Part shown: positions 1 through 11,905 of the stretch, one piece after another
How positions within the stretch are numbered: position 1 is the stretch's first letter
Layout of the letters: every line of letters starts with the position of its first letter
Program-made: the position numbers and the translations under genes
NCBI RefSeq assembly: GCF_001307035.1
Contig: NZ_LKIU01000005.1
Location: forward strand, 692,876 to 756,875
From: Arthrobacter sp. Edens01
GTDB lineage: Bacteria > Actinomycetota > Actinomycetes > Actinomycetales > Micrococcaceae
Reading direction: 5' to 3'
Length of the DNA: 64,000 nt
The notes under the pieces: model-generated
What the model saw: the letters and a program-made list of their open reading frames with translations, nothing else
What the model was told of the DNA's origin: nothing
The model's database searches: none

Positions 1-305
1 TTGGGGGTTGGAAAGCGGGTTCGGGGTCATGGCCCGGGGGTTATCGTTTGGCACACTGTTGGGTCCTGAGGCAACAGGATCTGTTGTTTCTGGTTTTTCC
101 TGCGCATGCCGGAGGCCGGCTGGTGGTTCCCCTTGCGGGGTGCCTGGTCTGGTGGATGGGTGTGACGGGGTTGTTGTTTGAGAACTACATAGTGGACGCG
201 AGCATCTTAAAAATTATTAAGTGCAATTTCAGATAAACCTGGTGACCGGTCTTGTACTGGTTTTCCGTGGTTTTCTCGATAGCGATATTAATTGTTGATC
301 TTTGT
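1..305 (+). other. 16S-23S internal transcribed spacer (partial)
   Basis: This lies directly before the 23S gene and has no tRNA and no convincing ORF. The segment near 183-208 (AACTACATAGTGGACGCGAG) is complementary to 3496-3527, just after the 23S gene. The two would pair to form the stalk from which RNase III-type processing releases pre-23S. The 16S gene itself lies upstream of the window. Confidence 0.8.
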
Positions 306-3438
<3,133 letters not shown>

Positions 3439-3680
3439 CCACACATATCCTGGGCAGAACACGACTTCAAACGGTTCCGCCAAAGAAGGGGTATGAAGAT
3501 CATGCTGCTTGCGTCCACTATGTGGTTCCCAACCAACAACCCGCGTCGTTGTTGAGTGAGGGAACACCACAATTGAATACACGCCACCACCCTCATACCA
3601 GGGGACCGGTGGCGTCCGGTACCACGTACCCCACAATTTTACCCACCCCTGCTACTACAGAGGGGGTTCGGGTTGGAAGG

Positions 3681-3799
3681 GTTACGGCGGTCATTGCGCG
3701 GGGGAAACGCCCGGTCCCATTCCGAACCCGGAAGCTAAGACCCGCAGCGCCGATGGTACTGCACCCGGGAGGGTGTGGGAGAGTAGGTCACCGCCGGAC
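3681..3799 (+). rRNA. rrf: 5S ribosomal RNA (first copy)
   Basis: A 119-base 5S gene, starting GTTACGGCGGTCATTGCG and ending TAGGTCACCGCCGGAC, with the conserved CCATTCCGAACCCGGAAGCTAA internal region. Its ends pair as the terminal stem (GGCGGT/ACCGCC). It lies about 240 bases after the 23S gene, as in a standard rRNA operon. It differs from the second copy at 4584 at three positions. Confidence 0.95.
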
Positions 3800-3809
3800 A
3801 ACCATTAAT

Positions 3810-3844
3810 GTTTCAGGCCCCGCAACGCTGCGAGGGCCTGAAAC
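3810..3844 (+). terminator. Hairpin after first 5S gene
   Basis: A perfect 11-bp stem (GTTTCAGGCCC / GGGCCTGAAAC) begins 10 bases after the 5S gene, with a 13-base loop that can itself fold (CGCA/TGCG). The downstream sequence has only a weak T run (CTTTA). Its position right after the 5S gene makes an intrinsic terminator likely. Confidence 0.7.
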
Positions 3845-3868
3845 ACTTTAACAAGCAAAACAGTATTC

Positions 3869-3892
3869 GGGCCTGCACATGTGTGCGGGCCT
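3869..3892 (+). terminator. Second hairpin after the rRNA operon
   Basis: GGCCTGCACA and TGTGCGGGCC pair over about 10 bp with one G-U and a very tight loop, followed by TTCCGTGTCT. It is likely a back-up terminator for the rRNA operon. Confidence 0.45.
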
Positions 3893-4583
3893 TCCGTGTC
3901 TTACATCCCGCCCCTGGCATACCTCCAAGTGCCGGGCCCGGGGTTCCCACACTCTGTGACACCTGTCCACCTGGGGGACCACAGCAGATAACACGTGTCA
4001 CGACGGCTGGGAACGGCGGGCCGGCGTTCCCAGCCGGCGGCCCGCACCGCGGCCAAGCATGCCAACCCGGGCCTCGGCGGCCCGGCATTCCCACCTTCAG
4101 TTACACATGACCACTCGTGGGACCACACGGGTTAACAGGAGCACCACAGCGTGGGAACCACGGCCAGAAGGAGCCTAACCGCCCCCAAGCGGGTCTCCTG
4201 GGGAGCGACACCTCGTCCCTGCCCTGCCCTGCCCTGCCCTGCCCTGTCCCTGGCCCCGGCTCCCACCCGGCTCACGCCCCGCCCCGCCAGGGGCCCCCGC
4301 CCCGCCCAAGCCCCGGCCTACGGCTCCCGCCGGGACCCCCCGCCCCGCCCAAGCCCCGGCTCACGTCCCGCCCCGCCAGGGGGCCCCGCCCAAGCCCCGG
4401 CCTCCGGCCCCCGCCTGGCCCCGGCCTACGGCCCCCGCCCCCGGCACACGGAATCAGGGAGTGGTCAAAGCACCCCGCGAAACAGGGTAAGATAGTAGAG
4501 CATCACCGCCGCAGAGGGCTTCCGGAAACGGAAACAGGAAGCGGCGCGTGACCCAGGTTTTCCCGCGCAAGCGAGGACAAAGG
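3893..4583. repeat. GC-rich repeat-filled spacer between two 5S genes
   Basis: I see no gene here. The spacer contains a perfect 12-bp hairpin (4004-4015 with 4025-4036, CGGCTGGGAACG), a tandem run of the 5-mer GCCCT (five copies, 4221-4245), and imperfect C-rich repeats of the type CCCCGCCC-AAGCCCCGGC to about 4440. The plus strand is strongly cytosine-rich in the last part. Frames crossing it are Pro/Arg-rich artefacts. It is unusual for a spacer inside an rRNA locus. Confidence 0.7.
4462..4493 (+). promoter_or_regulatory. Possible promoter of the second 5S gene
   Basis: A TAAGAT hexamer at 4488-4493 resembles an actinobacterial -10 box. A weak -35-like TGGTCA lies at 4462-4467, so the spacing is long. 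It lies about 90 bases before the second 5S gene, on the far side of the C-rich repeat. The call rests on motif likeness only. Confidence 0.3.
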
Positions 4584-4702
4584 GTTACGGCGGTCATTGC
4601 GTGGGGGAAACGCCCGGTCCCATTCCGAACCCGGAAGCTAAGACCCACAGCGCCGATGGTACTGCACTCGGGAGGGTGTGGGAGAGTAGGTCACCGCCGG
4701 AC
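4584..4702 (+). rRNA. rrf: 5S ribosomal RNA (second, diverged copy)
   Basis: A full-length 119-base 5S gene that differs from the first copy at three positions (C to T near the start, G to A in the middle, C to T before GGGAGGG). The structure looks intact. It is separated from the rRNA operon by terminator-like hairpins and a repeat-filled spacer, so it is either transcribed alone or is the end of a rearranged rRNA unit. Confidence 0.95.
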
Positions 4703-4716
4703 ATACCGTAAAGAGA

Positions 4717-4745
4717 AGGATCCGTACAAAGACGTACGGGTCCTT
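4717..4745 (+). terminator. Terminator after second 5S gene
   Basis: AAGGATCCGTAC pairs with GTACGGGTCCTT over 12 bp (one T-G wobble) with a 5-base loop, followed by TTCTGTTTA. This is a classical intrinsic terminator 14 bases after the 5S gene. Confidence 0.8.
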
Positions 4746-4816
4746 TTCTGTTTATCCCCGCCCTCTGCGCAGGGGCAGGCTTACCGGGGCCCGGGTGGGT
4801 GGAACAGACTGTGTGA

Positions 4817-5464
4817 ATGACGGAGAACAGCGGCTCCCTCAAACGCGGGCTCGACTCCGGGCCGGACATTGAACGCACCATGTTCTTCAGCGATGCGGTG
4901 TTTGCTATCGCCATGACTCTGCTGGCCGTGGATATCAAGGCTCCGGACGTTCCTTCCGACCAGCTGGGCCAGGCCATCCTGGACCAGCGACCGGAATTCT
5001 TCGCCTACGCCCTCTCCTTCGCCGTTGCCGGAGCCTACTGGCTGAGCCACCACCGCCTGTTCCGCCTCCTGAAAGGCTTCACCGGCGGCCTGCAGCGGCT
5101 GAACCTGCTGCTGCTGTTCTTCGTGGCACTGCTGGCCTACGCCACGGACATGTTGGCGCTGCACGATGACACCAGCCTCGGCGTCGTTATTTACGCGGCG
5201 GCACTGGGGCTGATCGGGTCGGTAAACACGCTCATGTGGTCCTACTGCCGCCGGCATGGGCTCTTCCGGGACGACGTGAATCCCGGCCTGCTCCAATATG
5301 CCCGCGTCCGGGCGCCGATCACACCCGCCGTCTTCCTCCTGTCGATTCCCATTGCCCTGGTGAGCCCTTCTGCGGCGGAGTACTCCTGGTTGTCCATCCT
5401 CGTCATCAGCCTGGGACTGCGGCTGGCCGGGAGCCGACGCCGCAAAGCCGCCGCCGGCCCGTAA
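4817..5464 (+). CDS. TMEM175-family (DUF1211) membrane protein, putative potassium channel
   Basis: A 215-aa hydrophobic protein with about six membrane segments. The first segment carries FSDAVFAIAMTLL (residues 24-36), the signature of the TMEM175 family, whose bacterial members form tetrameric potassium-leak channels with one six-helix repeat per subunit. The length is normal for bacterial members. The ATG follows GTGTGAATG without a clear ribosome-binding site. It stands alone between the rRNA locus and a tRNA. The family assignment is secure; the physiological role is inferred. Confidence 0.85.
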   Translation: MTENSGSLKRGLDSGPDIERTMFFSDAVFAIAMTLLAVDIKAPDVPSDQLGQAILDQRPEFFAYALSFAVAGAYWLSHHRLFRLLKGFTGGLQRLNLLLLFFVALLAYATDMLALHDDTSLGVVIYAAALGLIGSVNTLMWSYCRRHGLFRDDVNPGLLQYARVRAPITPAVFLLSIPIALVSPSAAEYSWLSILVISLGLRLAGSRRRKAAAGP

Positions 5465-5530
5465 GGCAGCCGATTCGGTAATTGGTTCAAAGTCCGGTAG
5501 TCTTATATCTGCTCTTGACGAGCAAAGCCT

Positions 5531-5618
5531 GGAGGATTCGCCTAGCGGCCTATGGCGCACGCCTGGAACGCGTGTTGGGTTAACGCCCTCGGGGGTTCAA
5601 ATCCCCCATCCTCCGCCA
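5531..5618 (+). tRNA. tRNA-Ser (GGA anticodon)
   Basis: An 88-base class II tRNA with acceptor stem GGAGGAT/ATCCTCC, discriminator G and encoded CCA. The anticodon stem CACGC/GCGTG encloses loop CTGGAAC (anticodon GGA, serine). A long variable arm precedes the T arm with GGTTCAAATCC. Confidence 0.96.
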
Positions 5619-5635
5619 GATGAGAGATCATCACC

Positions 5636-5668
5636 AGAAACGCCCCGGTCCATGACCGGGGCGTTTCT
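5636..5668. terminator. Bidirectional terminator between tRNA-Ser and ABC permease
   Basis: A perfect 14-bp stem (AGAAACGCCCCGGT / ACCGGGGCGTTTCT) with a 5-base loop and T-rich flank (GTTTG). It serves the tRNA on the plus strand and the permease gene ending at 5684 on the minus strand. Confidence 0.85.
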
Positions 5669-5683
5669 GTTTGTCCGGGCAGA

Positions 5684-8152
5684 TCAGCTGTGCTCCGTCC
5701 GCAGGGCGAACCGGGTGGCCGCGGCAACTGCTCCTATCCCCAGCAGCGCAGTCCCTCCCGCCAGTGCCAGGTACACGAACGGCTGGATCGTAGGCACGGG
5801 CTGCCCCGAGACATTCAGGGCGATGCCCATCAGCGGCGGCAGCGGCAGGACAGTACCGACTACGACGGCGGCAGCCACCATCAGCGCCGACTCCGCGCCC
5901 GTCATGCGGCGCAGCTGCCCATCGGTGGCACCGAGCCTGCGCAGCAGCAGCATTTCGGGGCGCCGCCGTGCCGTGGACATTACCAGCGCGTTCCCCACGG
6001 AGACGGCCAGATAGCCCAGCAGAATCAGCATGGCAAGAACGTTGACCCATGATTCCGCACTGCGTTCAGCCGATCCTGCCGCGTCCAGCGCCTCGCGGTC
6101 CAGGACACTCAGGCCCAGGCCTTCGAGTGCCGAAACCAGCTCGGCAGGGTCGGCATTGGGCGCCGTGAGCAGCAGGTGGCTGTTCAGCCCGGTGGTGGTG
6201 TGCGGGAGGAGGGCTGCGTTGTCCATGGCCACGTCGCCGAAGCCGAGTCCGCGTTCGTAGGTTGCGACGACGACGGCATCCCCCCCGGCGCCGTCGCCGA
6301 AGTGGAATCCGAACGTGTCCCCGGGAGCCAGCCCGGATTCCCGTGCCAGGGCGGTGCTTACGGCCACCGTCCCGGGTTCGGACAGCCGGTCCAGCGAACC
6401 GTCCCGGACTCCCAGGTCCAGAGCCTTGTCCAGGTTTTCGGACGCAATGCCCTGCACACCGACGGGCTGCACGCCGTCGTCCATGCCCAGGAAACGTGTC
6501 TGGGCGAGGAGCGCGGAGCTGGCTACCGGCGTCGTTGTTTCGACTCCGGGCAGCGCGGCGACAGTGTCCGTTAGCTCCGGGGCGATCCCGCCGCCGGGGG
6601 CGCTGACCAGGTAGCCGGCCACGACGCCGTCGCGGGACTGCCGCTGCGCTTCGGCCTCGACGGTCGTGGGCAGGAAGAACTGCACGGACCCCAGTGACAG
6701 GGCAAGGGCGAGAGGGACGATTCCGGCTGCCAGCCGCCGCGGGAATGCCTCGGCACCGGCTCCCGCCAGGACCAGGGACGCGGAACGGCTGCGCCGCAGA
6801 AGCGGTGCCACCAGGTTCAGCGCCCCGGTCACAATCCAGGGTCCCAGCACGCCCGCGCCGATCACCAGCAGCAGGATGCTCGACGCCGCGGACGCCAGCC
6901 CGGCACTGCCGGGGACAGCAGCGGGCAGCAGCGCCGCAACCAGCCCGGCGCCGAGCAGCAAGAGTCCGGTAATAATGCGCCCGCGGCCCAGCCGGCCGGA
7001 CTCCGTAACGGCCTCACGCAGCGCCGTCACGGGGGCCGCCCGAACCGTGCCGCGGGCGGAGACCAGCGATGCGCCCACGGCAGCTGCAACACTGAGCAGC
7101 ACGGCACCGGCCGCCGGCAGCGGACTGAACGCCAACTGGAATCCTTCCGGAATCACACCGGCTGCGGTGAACTGTCCGCCAAGGAAGCCCGCAAGCCAGA
7201 ATCCGGGAATCGCCCCCAGCACGGCTGCGGCCGTGGCAACCAGCAGGACTTCACGGACCACCAGGCCCAGGGTCTGGCCTGCCCCCGCGCCGATGGCCCG
7301 CAGCATGGCGAACTCGCGCCGTCGGGAAAGGATTGAAAGCGAGAGGGTTCCGGCGGTCACGAAGACGGCTGTCATCGCGGCGATTCCGGCCATCGAACCG
7401 CTGAGCAGCAGCAGCATTGACCGGGCTCCGGCTCCGCCCAGGTTCTCCACATCGCCGCGCCCGTCGCCGGTGTAGCTGACGACGCCGGAGATTGCGGCTT
7501 CGATGTCCGCCGCCAGCTGTGCCGGGTTGACTCCGGGTTCGGCGAGCACACCGACCGTAGCCACCGAACCGGCGTGCGGCCACAGCACTGCCGCGCCGGT
7601 GGTGCTGAGGAAGACCGCCGGGTTGCTCCCGTCCACCGGCGCCGCGGTGCCGGACACGGTGTACTCGGTCGGAATACCTCCGTGGCTCAGCACGATGCGG
7701 CTGCCCGGGGCTGCGTTGAAGGACGCGTCAACTACTGCCTCATCCGGGGCCTGCGGGGGTTCCCCGGCCGTGAGGTCATAGGGAGCCAGGGCTGCTGATT
7801 CCCAGGCTGCAGCCACCACAGGGTCCCCTTCGGCAGTGGCCAGCGGGATCTCCATGTTGCCGACAGCGCTGCGGACGCCGGGGATTGCCTCGATCTCCTC
7901 CACTGTCGTGGTAGGCAGCAGGACCCGTTCGGGAAACACTGCCGGAAGGTCCTCCGGGACCGGGATGGACTGAGGTGCCCCAACTACGACGTCGGCGGCC
8001 TGCAGTCGCTGCGGAGAGGTGCCGCCGCGGAGCCCGGATTCGATCAGCACGCCCAGGGCAGTGATGAGTGCAGCGCACAGGAATACGGCAATGAACACAC
8101 CGGCGAAGCCGCCGCGGTGGTGCCGGATGGATGCTTTGGCGAGGGTCAGCAT
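5684..8152 (-). CDS. ABC transporter permease, FtsX/MacB type
   Basis: An 822-aa membrane subunit of an ABC exporter. A membrane segment near residues 15-35 precedes a large extracytoplasmic domain. The first FtsX membrane domain follows (around residues 255-370, with the REFAMLRAIGA motif), then a second block ending in another FtsX unit (RRRPEMLLLRRLGAT). This duplicated FtsX architecture is usual for actinobacterial lipoprotein or antibiotic-resistance exporters. The gene starts one base after the ATPase gene stop at 8154, so the two are co-transcribed. The divergent two-component system beyond the ATPase may control the pair. The substrate cannot be read from the sequence. Confidence 0.9.
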   Translation of the reverse strand: MLTLAKASIRHHRGGFAGVFIAVFLCAALITALGVLIESGLRGGTSPQRLQAADVVVGAPQSIPVPEDLPAVFPERVLLPTTTVEEIEAIPGVRSAVGNMEIPLATAEGDPVVAAAWESAALAPYDLTAGEPPQAPDEAVVDASFNAAPGSRIVLSHGGIPTEYTVSGTAAPVDGSNPAVFLSTTGAAVLWPHAGSVATVGVLAEPGVNPAQLAADIEAAISGVVSYTGDGRGDVENLGGAGARSMLLLLSGSMAGIAAMTAVFVTAGTLSLSILSRRREFAMLRAIGAGAGQTLGLVVREVLLVATAAAVLGAIPGFWLAGFLGGQFTAAGVIPEGFQLAFSPLPAAGAVLLSVAAAVGASLVSARGTVRAAPVTALREAVTESGRLGRGRIITGLLLLGAGLVAALLPAAVPGSAGLASAASSILLLVIGAGVLGPWIVTGALNLVAPLLRRSRSASLVLAGAGAEAFPRRLAAGIVPLALALSLGSVQFFLPTTVEAEAQRQSRDGVVAGYLVSAPGGGIAPELTDTVAALPGVETTTPVASSALLAQTRFLGMDDGVQPVGVQGIASENLDKALDLGVRDGSLDRLSEPGTVAVSTALARESGLAPGDTFGFHFGDGAGGDAVVVATYERGLGFGDVAMDNAALLPHTTTGLNSHLLLTAPNADPAELVSALEGLGLSVLDREALDAAGSAERSAESWVNVLAMLILLGYLAVSVGNALVMSTARRRPEMLLLRRLGATDGQLRRMTGAESALMVAAAVVVGTVLPLPPLMGIALNVSGQPVPTIQPFVYLALAGGTALLGIGAVAAATRFALRTEHS

Positions 8153-8153
8153 G

Positions 8154-8909
8154 TCAGTTTCCTCCGAGGTAGGCCATGCGGTCGGAGACGTCGCGGGCAG
8201 AGGCGCCGTCCATGCTGCCGTCGATGCGTCCGTCGGCGAGGAACACCACGGTGTCCGCGTAGCTGGCTGCCACCGGGTCGTGGGTTACCATCACCACGGT
8301 CTGGTTCAGGGCCGAGACTGTGTGCCGCAGCAGCTGCAGGACCTGGCGTGCCGTGCCGGAGTCCAGTGCCCCGGTTGGTTCATCAGCGAAGACCACGTCC
8401 GGGCGGGTGATCAGGGCCCGGGCAATGGCGGCGCGCTGCTGCTGGCCGCCGGAGAGTTCCTGCGGTTTCCGCTCGCCCAGGCCTGTCAGCCCGACGGCGT
8501 CGAGCACGTACTGCAGCCAGGCATTGTCCGTTCCGCGTCCGGCCAACAGCAGCGGCAGCGTCACATTCGCCGTTACTGAAAGCTGCGGAAGCAGGTTGTA
8601 CGACTGGAACACGAAGCCCACGTGGTCCCGCCGGAAGCGGGTAAGTGCCTTGCCCCGCAGCCGGGAAATCTCGGTGCCCCCTAACCGCACCTGACCGGCG
8701 TCGGGCACATCCAGGCCCGCCGCGGACTGCAGCAGCGTACTTTTGCCGGATCCGGACGGACCCATCACAGCGGTGAAGGTACCGGCCGGCACGGCCAGGG
8801 ACACCTCGCTGAGGGCTGCCACCGTGGTGCTGCCGGTGCGGTAGTCCTTCGAGACGCCGGTCAGCTCCAGGGCTGCCGGACCGGGAAATTGGGATGAGTC
8901 GGAGTACAT
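8154..8909 (-). CDS. ABC transporter ATP-binding protein (MacB/LolD type)
   Basis: A 251-aa nucleotide-binding subunit with Walker [10 protein letters not shown] (residues 50-58), signature [15 protein letters not shown], Walker [12 protein letters not shown] and an H-loop in [16 protein letters not shown] is typical of the MacB/LolD exporter branch that partners FtsX-type permeases. The ATG is preceded by AAAGGA at a normal distance. It is the first gene of a two-gene operon with the permease. A 143-base intergenic region separates it from the divergent kinase gene. Confidence 0.93.
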   Translation of the reverse strand: MYSDSSQFPGPAALELTGVSKDYRTGSTTVAALSEVSLAVPAGTFTAVMGPSGSGKSTLLQSAAGLDVPDAGQVRLGGTEISRLRGKALTRFRRDHVGFVFQSYNLLPQLSVTANVTLPLLLAGRGTDNAWLQYVLDAVGLTGLGERKPQELSGGQQQRAAIARALITRPDVVFADEPTGALDSGTARQVLQLLRHTVSALNQTVVMVTHDPVAASYADTVVFLADGRIDGSMDGASARDVSDRMAYLGGN

Positions 8910-9052
8910 GGTGAGTGTCCTTTGAGTGGTGGCTGGGGAACTGCTTTCGACGCTACGCAGCGCCGGAGACGGTTCCGATACAGCCAGCAGCCCAGTTCAT
9001 GGTGTAGCTGGCTATACCGACAGGCGACGGCTGCTCGGGCATAATCGAGCAG

Positions 9053-10507
9053 ATGAGGCCATCCCAAGCCGGTCTGCGGACCCGTGCCGCAGACGCGGTG
9101 TTCCTGCTGCGAGAAGCCGCCTACTGGCTGGCTTCGCTGGGGATCCTGGTGGCCGGGATCGTACTGCTGCCCTTCCTGTCCCTGGGCATAGGTCTGTATG
9201 CGCTTCCCGGTGTGCTGGGAACGCTGGACCTGCTGGCGGCCCGTGCACAGGGGAGGTCCGCCGGGTTCGCCGGGGCCGTGATTCCCTTTGACCGCCGGCG
9301 CCTGCGCGGGCGGTATTCCTTTGGTGAACTCGCATCGCTCGTAACGGCGCCGGAAACGAAGCGCGACCTGTCCTGGCTGCTCTTCAATGCCGCGTTTGCA
9401 CTGGTCGCAGGTGTGCTGGCCCTGGCTTTGCCTCTCGGAGCGCTGCTGTACCTGGTGGTGTCTCCGTTGTGGCTGCTGTTTCCGGCGGATGCTCCGCTGG
9501 AAATGACGATCACCATTACCAGCTGGCCGGCTGCGTTCCTGGGCATGCTGCTTGGCGTCGCCTACGCCGTCCTGGCCTGGCTGCTGCTGCCGTGGATGGC
9601 CCGCCGGCTCAGCGAGGGAACACTCGCGATCCTCTCCCCGCGGCGCTACGACGAACTTTCCCGCCGGATCCAGGACCTCTCCGCAGCCCGCGCGAGTGCC
9701 CTCGCCGCCCATGCCGCCGAGCTGCGGAGGATTGAACGGGAACTGCACGACGGCGCACAGAACCGGCTGGTGGGAGTCGTCATGATGCTGGGGCTGGCAC
9801 AGCGTGCCGCCGAGACGGATCCAGCGGCGGCTGTGCCGTTTCTTGAGCGGGCGCAGGATGCTGCGTCGGAGGCCCTGGCCGGACTCCGTGCGGCCGTGCA
9901 TGACATTTATCCGCCCGTGCTGGACGAGCTAGGACTTGGCGGAGCGGCTTCGGCGCTGACCAGCCGGTCGCCCATTCCCTGCAGTCTGGACGTGGCCGGC
10001 CTGCTGCGGGCACCGGCTGCGGTGGAATCCGCCGCCTACTTTGTCCTGGCCGAAGCACTGACCAACGCGGCGAAGCATTCCGGTGCGTCGCGCATCGAGG
10101 TGGTGCTGCGCACCGAATCGACGTCCCGGGAGGATGTGCTGGTGGTCGAGGTGACCGACGACGGACGCGGCGGAGCTGCCGTGGCCCCGGCGGGCGGCGT
10201 CGGGGTGGCTGCGGCTGGGGCTGATACCGGTGCCGGTACTGGTGCCGGCGCAGCCCGGCGTGGCGCGGACGGCACTCTCCACACGGCTGGTGCCGGCAGT
10301 TTCGGTGCGGCCGGTGGCGACAGCGATCTGGGAACGGGCGCGGGTGCCGTGGCGGCCGCCGTCGACGTCGGCACTGGTGACGCCGGGTCCGGGACCGGGC
10401 TGGCCGGGATCGCGCGGCGTGCTGCCGCGTTTGGCGGCAGGCTGGTGCTTAGCAGTCCCCGCGGAGGACCGACGAAAGTTAGGGTGGAGCTGCCTTGCGC
10501 GTTCTGA
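9053..10507 (+). CDS. Sensor histidine kinase (HisKA_3 / NarL-family partner)
   Basis: A 484-aa kinase. The N-terminal half has about four membrane segments of the type seen in actinobacterial sensor kinases. The dimerisation/phosphoacceptor motif ERELHDGAQNR places the phosphorylated histidine at about residue 232. The HATPase region has the N box (EALTNAAKHSGA), the VTDDGRGG motif near residue 370 and GTGLAGIARRA near 447. Between these two motifs lies a 70-residue Gly/Ala/Asp/Thr-rich low-complexity insert; most relatives have only about ten residues there. The stop overlaps the next gene, so kinase and response regulator are translationally coupled. Confidence 0.9.
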   Translation: MRPSQAGLRTRAADAVFLLREAAYWLASLGILVAGIVLLPFLSLGIGLYALPGVLGTLDLLAARAQGRSAGFAGAVIPFDRRRLRGRYSFGELASLVTAPETKRDLSWLLFNAAFALVAGVLALALPLGALLYLVVSPLWLLFPADAPLEMTITITSWPAAFLGMLLGVAYAVLAWLLLPWMARRLSEGTLAILSPRRYDELSRRIQDLSAARASALAAHAAELRRIERELHDGAQNRLVGVVMMLGLAQRAAETDPAAAVPFLERAQDAASEALAGLRAAVHDIYPPVLDELGLGGAASALTSRSPIPCSLDVAGLLRAPAAVESAAYFVLAEALTNAAKHSGASRIEVVLRTESTSREDVLVVEVTDDGRGGAAVAPAGGVGVAAAGADTGAGTGAGAARRGADGTLHTAGAGSFGAAGGDSDLGTGAGAVAAAVDVGTGDAGSGTGLAGIARRAAAFGGRLVLSSPRGGPTKVRVELPCAF

Positions 10508-11139
10508 TTGCCGAAGATGACGCCCTGCTGCGCGCAGGCCTTGAACTGCTGCTGAAGGGCGAAGGGTTCGAGGTTGCCGGGTCCTGGAATAACGCCGATG
10601 ACCTTCTTGCGGCCTTTGAGCCGGGAACGGCCGACGCCGCGGTGCTGGATGTTCGCATGCCTCCCACCTTTACAAACGAAGGCCTGCGGGCTGCGCTCGA
10701 ACTCCGGTCCCGGGTACCGGACTTCCCCGTGCTGGTCCTTTCTGCCTATGTGGAGGACAGGTACGCCACCCGGCTGCTGGGATCCGGCGCCCAGGGCGTG
10801 GGATACCTGCTCAAGGAGCGCGTGGGAAAGGTGGGCGACTTCGTCGATGCCCTGCGCCGGGTGGCGGACGGCGGCACCGTGATGGACCCCGAGGTCATTG
10901 CGCAGCTCTTCAGCCGGCGCAGCAACCAGGACCCCATCCGCTCCCTGACCCCGCGCGAGTTCGAAGTCCTGGGGCTCGTGGCCGAGGGACTGGGGAACAC
11001 CGCGATAGCGCAGGCTATTTCCGTTTCGGAGACTGCGGTGAGCAAACACATTGGCAACATTTTCGCGAAACTGGGGCTCGCGCCGTCGGACACCGGGCAC
11101 CGCCGCGTCCTCGCGGCCCTGGCGTACCTGCGGTCCTGA
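10495..11139 (+). CDS. Response regulator, NarL/LuxR family
   Basis: A 214-aa regulator. The receiver domain has acidic residues EDD at 7-9, the phospho-acceptor Asp at about 52 (LDVRMPP) and a lysine in YLLKERVG. The C-terminal LuxR-type helix-turn-helix runs from LTPREFEVLGLVAEG to VSKHIGNIFAKLGL. I chose the TTG at 10495, which overlaps the kinase stop by 13 bases and gives the canonical N-terminus MRVLIAEDD. It is the cognate partner of the upstream kinase and may control the divergent ABC exporter (inference from position). Confidence 0.93.
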   Translation: MRVLIAEDDALLRAGLELLLKGEGFEVAGSWNNADDLLAAFEPGTADAAVLDVRMPPTFTNEGLRAALELRSRVPDFPVLVLSAYVEDRYATRLLGSGAQGVGYLLKERVGKVGDFVDALRRVADGGTVMDPEVIAQLFSRRSNQDPIRSLTPREFEVLGLVAEGLGNTAIAQAISVSETAVSKHIGNIFAKLGLAPSDTGHRRVLAALAYLRS

Positions 11140-11150
11140 TCCCCTTGTCC

Positions 11151-11210
11151 ATCGAGAAGACAGTTACGGCTCTTTTCAGCCCGCTAAAGAGCCGTAACTG
11201 TCCTCTCGAT
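11151..11210. terminator. Long palindrome between convergent genes
   Basis: Arms of 25 bases (11151-11175 and 11186-11210) pair with one mismatch around a 10-base loop. It lies between the response regulator and the convergent TetR gene, so it is probably a bidirectional terminator. The arm CGAGAAGACAGTTACGGCTC is identical at 15 of 20 positions to the arm of the palindrome at 16330. Confidence 0.75.
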
Positions 11211-11223
11211 GAGTGGGGGGCGG

Positions 11224-11856
11224 TTACGCCCTAACCGGCCTGAACAGCCGCTCGGCCAGCAAAACCGCACGGCGTTCGAGCAGCGCCGGGTCGTCCGGAA
11301 CCAGCGAGGACGCGATTTCGTACTCGTACCCGTCGAAGAAGGCCAGGAAGATCGCTACCAGATCGTCCACGGAGCCGGAACCAGAGCCGGCATCGGAGTC
11401 TAGGGCGAGCGATCCGTCCTGAACACCGCGCCCGACGGCGGCACGAACGTGCGCGTCCCACAGCACATATACGCTGTCCAGGCGCTCGCGGAGCTCGGGG
11501 TGCCGGCGGGCGAGGCTGGACATTTCAAGCCACAGCAGGCCCCGGCCGTGCAGGCTCGGCATCCCGCAGACCACGCCGATCATGCCGCGGAGCTCTTCCC
11601 ACGGGCTGAGGAGGGACGGGTCCAGGGACGCGAAATGCTCCACCAGCGCGCCGCTGGCATGGCCAAGCGCTTCGCCCAGAAGCTGCTCCCTGGTTCCGAA
11701 GTAGTGCTGAATAACACCGATGGAGACACCGGCCACTTCGCTGACGTCCCGCAGCCGGGTGGCCTCGTAACCGTGCCGGGAGATGCACTCGAGTGATGCC
11801 TCGAGGATCACCCGCCTCTTTTCTTCCTTGCCGCGGGCCATCCGCTCCTGCTCCAT
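11224..11856 (-). CDS. TetR-family transcriptional regulator
   Basis: A 210-aa protein with an N-terminal TetR helix-turn-helix. RRVILEASLECISRHGYEA leads into the recognition helix around VAGVSIGVIQHYFGTREQLL (to about residue 61). The C-terminal ligand-binding domain is of BetI/TetR_C type. The gene lies next to the cupin gene and is convergent with the response regulator. The palindrome at 12288 in front of the cupin gene is the best candidate for its operator (inference). The ATG follows a GGGATGGAG-like ribosome-binding region. Confidence 0.9.
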   Translation of the reverse strand: MEQERMARGKEEKRRVILEASLECISRHGYEATRLRDVSEVAGVSIGVIQHYFGTREQLLGEALGHASGALVEHFASLDPSLLSPWEELRGMIGVVCGMPSLHGRGLLWLEMSSLARRHPELRERLDSVYVLWDAHVRAAVGRGVQDGSLALDSDAGSGSGSVDDLVAIFLAFFDGYEYEIASSLVPDDPALLERRAVLLAERLFRPVRA

Positions 11857-11905
11857 CCCGGGACGGGAGCCGTCGTCCGTCCCTCCCCAACTCTACGTAC
11901 GCAGC

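Noticed and set aside
4221-4440. Possible CRISPR array
   Set aside because: The repeat units are 5-20 bases, degenerate and without unique spacers; no cas genes are present.
4117-4551. Pro-rich ORFs between the 5S genes
   Set aside because: They are translations of C-rich simple repeats, with no start signal or family.
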